Assembly (NCBI GenBank): GCA_003427395.1
Contig: BFEA01000040.1
Location: 2,590,304 to 2,616,265, forward strand
DNA: 25,962 bases
Direction of reading: 5' to 3'
From: Chara braunii
Taxonomy: Eukaryota > Streptophyta > Charophyceae > Charales > Characeae
How positions within the stretch are numbered: position 1 is the first letter of the stretch; every line of letters begins with the position of its first letter. This document shows positions 18,535-25,962 of the stretch, piece after piece. The notes beneath the pieces are model-generated. The model was not told the DNA's origin and did not search any database. It saw only the letters and a program-made list of their open reading frames with translations. A program made the position numbers and the translations under genes.

Positions 18535-19214
18535 GTAAGTGCCCTCACATCATCATCATCATCATCCTTCACCTATCCCCTGACTTCACTCCCACGTTTG
18601 TCCCCTCTTACAACCAAAGACCACCCCTGCGCCTCATTGTAGACCAAGCCCACCAGCTCTGGTGGTTGGGCTATGGGCAGCGCCCTTCTTCCCTGCACGA
18701 CCGCACGTGCTGCACCTCGCCTCTCGGCGCCAGCCAGCAGCCGCGAGCTCTTGCTCCAGCAACGCTGCCGCTAGTATGTGAGTGCCTGAATGAGGCTGCC
18801 AGGGGAGAGCTCTTTCCTTTATGGAAAGAGCTGGCCTGCTCGCGCAGCCTTGCTGCACTGGCCTGGGCCCAGAAGCTTCCGGAAAGCCCCAGGAGGCTGC
18901 CTGTGTACAGCAGCTACTGGGCTGCTGTGCCTCGTTCAGTTGGGGGCCCAACTGTCTCTCTATGAGGCTGCGAATCACGCCCAGGGCCTGCATTCTTTGG
19001 AAAAGCCCGGAAGGCCATGAAAATGTCTTTGCTGGCCGACCTGAGTTGCTCTCAACCAACTGGCGCGTCGCAACTGCCTGAACCCCAAATATGAAATTGA
19101 TAGTCGGGGGCCTCTTGCGATATGTCAGGCCCGCCTTCACTTAGAGCGGGCACCTCCGCCTTCACTTAGGGCGGGCAATGCAATAAACAGGGCCCCATAG
19201 GCCTACCGAGGACC
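18535..19214. other. No supported gene; foreign block inside the LINE
   Basis: A CAT-rich run (18549-18570) is followed by GC-rich sequence. A 168-codon minus frame (18634-19140) and overlapping plus frames exist, but they are mutually overlapping and featureless. A near-duplicate CCTTCACTTAG(A/G)GCGGGCA occurs at 19133 and 19160. Confidence 0.45.
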
Positions 19215-19905
19215 CTGATCCTTACACAAGCCAAGGGTAAGGAGAAAATTATATGATCCAGGTTTTGATCGAGATTATGAACATAACGAAGTGTATATCT
19301 CAATTGTTCCGTCGTCTTCCAATCTTTGGAGCTTGGGTCCCATAAGTGACGAGTCTTTGATTCTTATAATTCCTCTTTTGACCCAGTGAGACCAGCGAGG
19401 GGATGAACTATTGTAGATGCAGTCGTCTGTAATCCATCTATTGCCAAAAAGCGGTCGACGAAGTATCTCCTCATAGCGGTTAGGAAAGGGCTTATTGGGT
19501 AGTGGTAGGTGACACCAATTTTTCATTAATGTCACCGACAAATTGCCCAGAGTAAGATCATTTCTGACTCTACCCTGATCCCCCTCTTCTTTAGAGTGTG
19601 TGTGCGCCCCGGGAATGGACCAGAACCGGTCCTCAATCCATGTGAGAGGATGTATACTCTCATCAGATAAGGGGGCGAGCCTACGGATCTGTTCCAACAC
19701 CATTGCCCTCCATGGTTTGTCAGTAGATAAGATCAATTTTTTAATCCATTGGACAAATAAGGCTTGATATTGAATTATAGGATCAAGGATCCCCAGACCC
19801 CTTCTTGTTTTGTTGAATTATGGAAAGCCAAGCCACCCTAGGAATCACCTTGTCTTGCTCGTGGTTCACTCTCCATAAGAAGGTTGTGACTTTGAAGAAG
19901 CAAAG
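19215..19905 (-). pseudogene. LINE post-RT segment
   Basis: The minus frame begins TTFLWRVNHEQDKVIPRVAW, shifts frame, and continues RRGLGILDPIIQYQALFVQW, KPWRAMVLEQIRRL, PLFGNRWITDD and (after another shift) EQLRYTLRYVHNLDQNLDH. The order FLW..., RVAW..., GLGI.D...Q.AL is the familiar stretch that follows the RT thumb in plant LINEs. At least two frameshifts separate the pieces. Confidence 0.75.
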
Positions 19906-20705
19906 GAGTGTTAAGTTTATAGAAACCTTTTCCCTGGTCTGTTTTTTTCTTAAATGACAGTAGGGACACACACATCTTATGATCAGCTCCTACCCATGGA
20001 TTTTGGGGAAAGATGGCTGCCCATAACAGAGCTCTATCTAGATCCTGTGACATCAAGATCAAATCTATTCGGGATCTAGATTGATGTGGGTTACCACTCT
20101 TTCGAATGCAGGTAAACAACCTTTCTTGCGGGTAGATTCGTCATTATGTATCAAATAGCTGCTCATCCTCACATAGCCTACAAATAATGTTCTCATCCTC
20201 TTTTATATATGTTGGACAAGGGGAGGGAACCTTCCATCTATCCAATCATGTGTCGGGGGCTGCATTGAAAGCCCCTGCCATAATGAGTGGAATACCTTCC
20301 GGTATTTGAGTCCTGATATTTTGGAAGAAATTGATCCTTTCTTGTATCTCATTAGACCCGTATACATTAATGACACATACTATTTCCAACTCCAGCCTAT
20401 TTAAGGCAGAAATCCATCAACCCTGCTCCTTATCCGCTGTTCACTGAATAATTTATACCCTTTGATTCCGGTGGTACCCAAAAAGCCACTCCCCCTGATC
20501 CACATCGTGGCGCTGGGGAGGATAATTTGCAAAAAGACCATGCCAGATTATGTGCTCTATTATGGATCGGAGGATTCATAAGATGGGTTTCTTGTATACA
20601 AATAAGGTCAGGCCATGTACGACCGCCCACTCCCTTGAGTTGCTCCATTATCGCTTTCCTTTTTACACCGTCTATAATGGCCAGAGAAAACAAGTCACTT
20701 GTACG
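19890..20705 (-). pseudogene. LINE endonuclease (APE-type) remnant
   Basis: Pieces in order on the minus strand are IIDGVKRKAIMEQL, DLICIQETHL (catalytic Glu motif QETHL), GSGGVAFW, VCVINVYGSN, MAGAFNAAPD, SRSRIDLILMS and GADHKM. These are the exonuclease-endonuclease-phosphatase motifs of LINE endonucleases. The usual GDFN is GAFN here: the Ala codon is at 20270-20272 where the catalytic Asp should be. A stop follows NAAPDT, a double stop follows FDT, and frames shift between pieces. The last endonuclease-like residues (GFYKLNTPLLL) are directly followed by post-RT sequence. Confidence 0.82.
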
Positions 20706-20723
20706 TTCTTGGGATGGACCTGG

Positions 20724-20771
20724 TTTTGTCCGTCGGTGCCTGATCCAACCCTTGTGTTATAATCCTGGCTA
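20724..20771 (+). repeat. 50-bp repeat R4, separated copy
   Basis: TTTTGTCCGTCGGTG, then TCCAACCCTTGTGTTATAAT, matches the two tandem copies at 21191-21290. Confidence 0.8.
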
Positions 20772-20785
20772 TGGACCTCGCTCCA

Positions 20786-21177
20786 CTACTGTCCGCTACA
20801 CAAATATTTGGATAGTCGGTGTATAGCCGTCAGACCGTCCGAAATTGTTAAAAACACAGTTATCGTATTACTCCACCTACTGTCCACTATACAAGTCTCC
20901 AATTCGCGAGGTCACTACCAGGCGCCGTTACAACACTACAAGACATGGCGACATCAGCAATTTGTCCTCCCAGACTCTAGGTACACTCTCCAAATTCGGG
21001 CGTGGTCGGTGAGTTCCTTCGACGACTCTCCGCGTAAAGATTTTTTGCAGGCTCGGAGCTATACAACCTTGGATAGCGATTCTGGAGAGTGCCATCTGAC
21101 AGCTATACACGGAATTTCGAAGGTTGATCTCGGATAGTACGTGGAGCGACGTCCAACTACCTAATGGCGGACAGTAG
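20786..21177. mobile_element. 392-bp inverted-repeat element inside repeat R4
   Basis: CTACTGTCCGC (20786-20796) and GCGGACAGTAG (21167-21177) are exact complements. CGCTCCAC near the left end is also mirrored by GTGGAGCG near the right. A second CTACTGTCCACTATACAA lies inside near 20878, echoing the left end. There is no coding frame. No clear target duplication is found. Confidence 0.5.
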
Positions 21178-21190
21178 AGGATGCCCTATC

Positions 21191-21290
21191 TTTTGTCTGT
21201 TGGTGGCTGGTCCAACCCTTGTGTTACGATCCTGGCAATATTTTGTCTGTTGGTGGCTGGTCCAACCCTTGTGTTATGATCCTGTCTGTC
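21191..21290 (+). repeat. 50-bp repeat R4, two tandem copies
   Basis: TTTTGTCTGTTGGTGGCTGG plus TCCAACCCTTGTGTTA-GATCCTG occurs at 21191-21240 and 21241-21290, nearly identical. Confidence 0.9.
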
Positions 21291-21371
21291 TTACAATGCA
21301 AGAACCAAAAGAAAGACAATGCCATTCAATTGCAACTGAAATGAACGGAATTGGAAAGAGAAATAGACAAA

Positions 21372-21476
21372 GGAAGAAGAAGAAATGAGAATTATGTGAG
21401 AAGAAGAAATGAGAACGGAAGAAGAAGAAGAAGAAGAAGAAGAAGAAGAAGAAGAAGAAGAAGAAGAAGAAGAAGA
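21372..21476. repeat. (GAA)n microsatellite
   Basis: A duplicated AGAAGAAGAAATGAGAA word is followed by about 19 GAA units (21418-21476). Poly-Glu, poly-Arg and poly-Phe frames are artefacts. Confidence 0.95.
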
Positions 21477-22318
21477 CGAACACCAGCAAGGACCAATGTC
21501 AATCCCCCTTCATCTCACCACCATCTTCATCCTCCAAGAATTTCCCCAACATATCAGCAATCAGAATATTAATAATAACTTAAATAACAGTGAAAGAATG
21601 AACCAGAACCAATGTCCAAATCCTCCCCTTACTGCCAGCCACTCAAGAGGTCCACCATAGCCATCCGACAACTCCAACTCCTACTTGGTCGAGCCGGTGG
21701 CTATGGTGGGCCATCGGAGGTGTGCTCCAGCATTCAAAGCACAACTCAAAACTTCCATGTCCTTCCCACTATGGCCGCCATGCCTCCTACCACCCCCGGA
21801 GTCTTACTTGCAGATATCACCCCCAACTTGGGCCTTCCGGGTGCAGCGCCAACCAAGAAGTTCAACTTCAAGATGAAGATGTAGACCACATAGTGAAGGT
21901 AAGCTCCCTCCGTCACTCTTCTCCTCCGACTTCTTCTTCCTCCTCCTACTTCTACTTTGTCCCCCTACTTCTTCTTCTTCCTCCCTCGGTGCTCCTTCTT
22001 GATCCTTTCCACCATAGCAGAGGTAGAAGGCCAAGCCCACCTTCTTCCTCACCCAGCGCTGCTCCAGCTGGCCAGTCACTCCAGCAGCGTGCCTCCAAAG
22101 CTGCACACCCACAAATTAGGCTGAGCCCGTCACCTTCTCACTTGATATACCGGCAAACTGCCTCGTCGTGCGGTTGGTTCTAGGCCGCACAGCCTCCAAG
22201 TCTACCCGGTACCTCCACATTTTTGAGGAAACATCGTTGCAGTCTGATATTCCCCTCCGCAGGCTGTAGACTCAGGCCACTGGATTGGTACCTTTGCCTC
22301 TAAGCCTACCGGACTCCC
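21477..22318. other. No supported gene; contains a 12-bp hairpin and an exon-like edge
   Basis: CCACCATAGCCA (21652-21663) pairs exactly with TGGCTATGGTGG (21698-21709). An overlapping frame pair ends near ATAGTGAAG with donor-like GTAAGC at about 21899. A TTCTTC-rich tract follows (21930-21985). No protein is recognised in any frame. Confidence 0.45.
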
Positions 22319-22336
22319 TTTTTTTTTTTTTTTTTA

Positions 22337-22422
22337 GCGATTTACGCATGTCATCCTTGCGCAGGGGCCATGCTAATCTTCTCTGTATCGTGCCAATTTT
22401 AACGAATGTCCCCAAGGGAGAC
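22337..22422 (-). pseudogene. U6 snRNA retropseudogene, 3' truncated
   Basis: The minus strand matches U6 spliceosomal RNA: a CTTGGGGACATTCG 5' hairpin, AAAATTGG, ACGATACAGAGAAGATTAGC (the invariant ACAGAGA and AGC) and ATGGCCCCTGCGCAAGGATG through AAATCG. It then stops and is followed by 17 A (plus-strand T-run at 22319-22335) instead of the normal 3' end and T-terminator. No TATA box or plant upstream element precedes it. GACTCC flanks both sides (22312-22317 and 22420-22425), a possible short target duplication. This is a reverse-transcribed copy, not a gene. Confidence 0.9.
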
Positions 22423-22977
22423 TCCTAAATTCTACCTCGGTCTCTAAAGCTTCTACTTTTTGTCTTTTTCTGCCTACCTACTGCTACTTGAGTGTTTCCA
22501 GCCTCCGTGTGCCTACCCCTCACTAATACACTGCTGCAACCCTAATACACGACACAGCCACAGGTAAGTACCAGGCCCGCAGGCCTTTCCTGCACATAGG
22601 TTCCCCAGCGGGTCACTGTCAGTGGTGTCAGGGCAAGGTTTTGCAGACCAAATCCTCAACAGCTAAACACCCTTGCTTTGGAGCAGTTTCCCGTCGTCAT
22701 CTGTCCATAGAGAGGAAATAATGACTGCAGAAACCCAAGAAACCTGCTCAATGCTGCTCTGTGATGGCCCACCTGAGAGTCGGCTAGCATGTCATTCGCA
22801 TGCCTCGTGTCGTGAGGATTATGAAGGCATAGTCCATGCAAGTTTTTGTTTTCACACATACAATGACAGTCAACATTGCACTCATGTACGACAGACACCC
22901 TGACATGTCGTGTCCGTTGTCCAATTTGTATAAACAGGGGTTGGAACGGCAATGCCTAGACTAGGTACGCAATTGCT
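22423..22977. other. No gene seen
   Basis: Contains CAGCCACAG followed by GTAAGTACC at 22563, a good donor sequence without a recognisable exon. Overlapping frames on both strands (22656-22952) show no family. Confidence 0.45.
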
Positions 22978-23232
22978 GTGGCCGTGGCTCTGGTGTTCCT
23001 AGCATGCAGGAGCCACGTAGCCTGCGAGATCTGTCGATGTCGCGCCATTCGATGCAGCAACTGCATCTGCGAGAATTGGATCCAGTGCTTCCACACTCCA
23101 CACCTGAACCAGTCCTGTCCGGTCTGCAGCGGTGGCCACTTGGCAACAGCTACTCCGCAACTGAAATCTTTTGTGACCGAGACACTGAGTCAGACTGCCC
23201 TCTCGCGTCGTTCCCCGTCTTCACCCAAATAG
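22978..23232 (+). CDS. Doubtful small Cys-rich frame
   Basis: An 84-codon frame begins with a short hydrophobic stretch (MAVALVFLAC) and then has cysteines spaced CEICRC, CSNCIC, C-FH and CPVC, loosely like a zinc-binding or RING-type module. I do not recognise a family and the His/Cys order does not fit RING properly. Its 3' end overlaps the family A inverted-repeat element, so the stop is supplied by mobile DNA. The first cysteines could belong to an exon starting after GCATGCAG (about 23007). Low confidence. Confidence 0.2.
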   Translation: MAVALVFLACRSHVACEICRCRAIRCSNCICENWIQCFHTPHLNQSCPVCSGGHLATATPQLKSFVTETLSQTALSRRSPSSPK

Positions 23233-23322
23233 AACGCTCGGTCCTTATCGCTGCATCTGGACTGAAAGTTGCGCCAAATGCAGCTATAATGACTGGGCAT
23301 TCTCTTCGGGTGAAGACGGTAG
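23215..23322. mobile_element. Inverted-repeat element, family A, copy 2 (palindromic)
   Basis: Left CCGTCTTCACCC and right CGGGTGAAGACGGTAG are complementary. Both arms match the right half of the 9305-9387 element: one contains ATGCAGCTATAATGACTGGG, the other, inverted, CCAGATGCAGCGATAAGGAC. It is thus a foldback made of two divergent half-elements. Confidence 0.8.
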
Positions 23323-24007
23323 TCTGCTCCAGCGCACCGGTGTGTATCGAGAACCCGGCGAAGTCTGTCATTCCTCTGTTTTGTTCTTTGCCACTCGACT
23401 TCCCTCCTCCATCCGTCTCTCTCCCGCTTCTCACTTCCTATAACACTCCACCTCCTACCCCCTCCTTCCTCCCTCCCCTTATGTACTACGAATAAATGCA
23501 TGCGTATAAGCATCATTAAGAGAACAGACAAAATACAAGCTGAAGATCTGAAGAAGAATGTACAGGAGTATAACCCCCCTTTACTTTCTCTGCCTCCTAT
23601 CATAACGTGCAAGTGTGCCGTTAAGGCACTCGGGGATGTGGGCAGCTGGTGGTCAACCACGATCAATGTGGCCAGCCTTGTACATGAAAGACATAGTAAA
23701 AGGGGAGCTGTAAGGACGGACGAAGCGGTACTACCCTGAAGAAAACCAAACTAAAGATACTTAAGAAAGGGATATAATGGATCTATTCTGCTGCATAGTG
23801 CTTGCTATAGAGGTTCATTGCTGGATTCGCTCAACGCAAGTGTGCTTCATTGTCTGCAATAGAGTAAAGTTGCTTTGATTTTGGATCTACTCATCTGGGT
23901 GGAACAGGGGCTGTCGGCTGTCGTGGTGCAAATCTAAACAAGACACGTGCAATCATAGAGTCAGGCAAACACTAGGAAACTCAGCAATCATGCACACATA
24001 CATACTT
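23323..24007. other. No gene seen
   Basis: CT-rich near 23395-23480, otherwise unremarkable. Only short frames on both strands. Confidence 0.5.
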
Positions 24008-24270
24008 CGAAATCTCAGCAGAATATGAAAACGGAAATCTCAGCACTGCCAGAATAGGAAATCTTCAAATCTCAGCAGAATATGGAAATCTCAGCAGAAT
24101 CTGAGAGCGGAAATCTCAGCAGAATCTGAGAGCGGAAATCTCAGCAGAATCTGAGAGCGGAAATATCAGAAGAATATGAAAACGGAAATCTCAGCAGAAT
24201 CTGAGAGCGGAAATCTCAGCAGAATCTGAGAGCGGAAATCTCAGCAGAATATGAAAACGGAAATCTCAGT
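24008..24270. repeat. 25-bp minisatellite with a built-in hairpin
   Basis: About ten units of 25 bp. There are two main variants after the common GGAAATCTCAGCAGAAT: CTGAGAGC and ATGAAAAC. The CTGAG variant makes the exact hairpin CTCAG-CAGAAT-CTGAG. Variant order is A-like, degenerate, three B, A-like, two B, A-like, suggesting blockwise expansion. Confidence 0.92.
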
Positions 24271-24714
24271 GAGTCAGTCAATCATTGGCGAAACTCAGAA
24301 AACAACAAGTTTCTCAGTCTGCCATTTTGCAGGTCATTACACTTTCAACGTCCGTTCCGGACTTGCCCGCAGTATCAGCTGGGCTGCCTGAATTTTTGCT
24401 AGGGACCCAGGCCAGCCTGTTCTTAGACCCAGTCGTCGACCATGGGCTAGATCGAACGGTCCTGGATACAGACTGGTAGACCTCCCAGCAGACCCAGCAG
24501 TGTATAGCTGGGACAGTTCTCAGTTTGGGGACAGGTGAGTTTCAGTTCCACTTGGCAATAGAGGAAGAGGAAAGAAACACTGTCACACTGACATCAAGTC
24601 AAGCAACCATTCGACCATGACCTGCATCCGATGAGATTGAAGTGATTACAGTCGAGACGAAGTCCAAAACAACAAGGCTTATTAGAGAAAGCAAAACAAC
24701 ACAAGAGTACTGCT
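24271..24714. other. No gene seen
   Basis: Spacer between the minisatellite and the reverse transcriptase remnant. No domain-bearing frame is present. Confidence 0.5.
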
Positions 24715-25691
24715 TATAAAGGGAAAACGCTGATTGATCCTCATCCGGCAGCCAACAAAATCCCAACCCCCCGTTTTCTCATCCGTCCGTAACAGAGTGA
24801 GTAAACGGGGGTAACTTCTCTCAAATTTCTTCCGAATCCTATTGGCAATGCCGATAATCTTCCTGTTCCCTTTCTCATAGGCAAGAATAATTGAGACATC
24901 ATCCATCAGTCTCACTCCGAAGATCAACTTCCTATCCTCGCCCAATGAGCAGAGAAACCTCCATTCAGCATGTGCACACAAAATACATGCTAGCGGTGGA
25001 CTAGTACTTTTCCCCATCGGAATTCCGACTACTTGCCGTAAGAGAACATCCGTTGCTCAGGTGTGAGACAACTCAAAGCGAACAAATTTCACAAGGTCCC
25101 GCAAGTCAATCGACCAGCACTTTTCTTCCTTCTTCTCCCCGAATGAAGCCCTTTCCCTCTTGGATTAACTCTAACCGATTTCTTATCCGGAAAACACCCA
25201 ACAAGCCAGTCCAAAGATGCTAGAATCTCCTCATGAGGCAGCTTGCTAAACATATCTTTGATGTTGTAGCAGGCTGCCATTGCTCCACTTTGCTTATAAG
25301 CCCGACTTACCTGAGCATTAGCCAACGCAATTCTCTCAGAGAGCTGACTAACTGCCGGCAAATTGAAGTGGCACGACTTTGGAACTGAATTCAAAAGCAG
25401 ATTCAACGCCTCGGAGACTTTTTCACAAATTTGGATCGTGGGTTCACTAAACGTCGGGCAAATGGGACGAAACCGAGACAGATCCTTTTGCTTGGGCATT
25501 ACATAAGCCTTTCCCGCTTTCCCTTTGACATCCCATTTTCCCAATTTCGCGAGCCCCATCGATTCAAAATCCTGACGAGCATGTTTCCAGACGTCCCCTT
25601 CCTTCTGATCACATACAACATACCCCGAGCTTCGAACAAACAAATCGCCCATCGCTACGTAATAAAGATACAGACACATCTGATTCACCAC
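24715..25691 (-). pseudogene. Reverse transcriptase of an unusual lineage, broken
   Basis: The minus strand reads AYVMPKQKDLSRFRPICPTF (finger region), YNIKDMFSKLPHEEI (motif A, with the catalytic Asp), then after a frameshift near 25120-25150 CWSIDLRDLVKFVRFEL, a stop at 25057-25059, VVGIPMGKSTSPPLACI (motif B) and GVRLMDDVSII (motif C). Motif C has LMDD in place of the usual YxDD or YVDD. Motifs A and B recall Penelope-like elements, but no GIY-YIG nuclease is visible and the assignment is tentative. The open frame reaches 25691 without a convincing ATG. It shares no obvious sequence with the LINE at 16-20 kb. Confidence 0.72.
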
Positions 25692-25935
25692 TTGGCAATA
25701 GGCTGCTGGAGAGCAGCACTATTTTTGAGCAGCAGCGCTAGGAGTAGCTTAGTGCTAGAGGAGTAGGAGGCAGAGCAGGAGGAGAGATGGTCTTCAGCGG
25801 CATTCAGGAGCAGCAGGTTACATACCTGGCAGCATAGCTGGGGAGTCTGTGGGGACTGCTACCAGTCACGGGCCAGCCTTCACTTCGCGACCTGCTCAGT
25901 TCAGCCATCATTCTCACTGGTCACTTCGGATATGT
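25692..25935. other. No gene seen
   Basis: AGCAG/GGAG-rich sequence with no supported frame. Confidence 0.5.
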
Positions 25936-25962
25936 CACACACACACACACACACACACACAC
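25936..25962. repeat. (CA)n microsatellite at the window end
   Basis: Thirteen or more CA units run to the last base, so the true length is unknown. Confidence 0.95.

Larger units (their letters stand above)
16219..20705 (-). mobile_element. Decayed LINE (non-LTR retrotransposon), interrupted
   Basis: Read on the minus strand it has an endonuclease remnant, post-RT sequence, a zf-RVT finger and a C-terminal region. It ends in CATTGAGCCCGTTGTT plus 18 A (plus-strand T-run at 16219-16236). The RT domain is gone at a junction near 19890-19905. A foreign block of about 1.2 kb (about 17980-19214) splits the post-RT part. Multiple frameshifts and stops make it inactive. The 5' limit is where endonuclease homology fades; no 5' UTR or target duplication is identified. 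Confidence 0.8.

Noticed and set aside
18634-19140. 168-codon minus frame
   Set aside because: GC-rich sequence with equally long overlapping frames on the other strand and no recognisable motif.
22337-22422. Functional U6 snRNA gene
   Set aside because: The 3' end is missing and replaced by poly(A), and there is no upstream TATA or pol III element.
24008-24270. CRISPR-like array
   Set aside because: Units are contiguous 25-mers with no unique spacers, in a eukaryotic context. It is a minisatellite.

Overview
The window looks like nuclear DNA from a repeat-rich green plant or streptophyte alga. The evidence is one plant-type plastidial pyruvate kinase gene with GC-rich coding sequence, surrounded by LINE fragments, A-tailed retroposons, small inverted-repeat elements and microsatellites. 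A charophyte such as Chara would fit, but the sequence alone does not prove it. There are no bacterial operons, no CRISPR array and no phage genes.

Layout. 1-4.4 kb: dispersed repeats, GAT and CTT microsatellites, a tandem repeat at 3.05-3.48 kb, an inverted-repeat element at 3.57-3.78 kb and a 3' fragment of a LINE at 3.97-4.27 kb. At 4377-4410 there is a head-to-head pair of Tn5 mosaic ends, which is the Nextera mate-pair junction adapter, so the contig is suspect at that point. 4.5-5.85 kb: a tandem array with 15 exact CACGTG motifs. 6.73-8.62 kb (minus): plastidial pyruvate kinase, alpha/PKP1 type, the only convincing intact protein-coding gene. 8.6-11.1 kb: a GT tract containing an N, several foldback or inverted-repeat elements, a tRNA-like sequence with a G/A tract in it, and short duplications. 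11-15.4 kb: mostly non-coding, with microsatellites and a degenerate duplication.

16.2-20.7 kb (minus): one badly decayed LINE. It keeps endonuclease remnants, post-RT sequence, a zf-RVT zinc finger and a poly(A) end. The RT domain is missing at a sharp junction, and about 1.2 kb of foreign sequence interrupts it. That foreign sequence includes a 398-bp A-tailed retroposon with perfect 14-bp target-site duplications. 20.7-25.96 kb: a 50-bp repeat split by an inverted-repeat element, a GAA tract, a U6 snRNA retropseudogene, a foldback element, a 25-bp minisatellite and a broken reverse transcriptase of an unusual type (24.7-25.7 kb).

The parts do not form a pathway. Apart from the kinase this is a retroelement graveyard. 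LINE machinery probably accounts for the U6 copy, the A-tailed retroposons and a bare A-tract flanked by 15-bp duplications. The most novel items are a group of five elements sharing a CTACCNTCTTCNCCCG-type terminus, the reverse transcriptase with an MDD catalytic box, and the CACGTG array.
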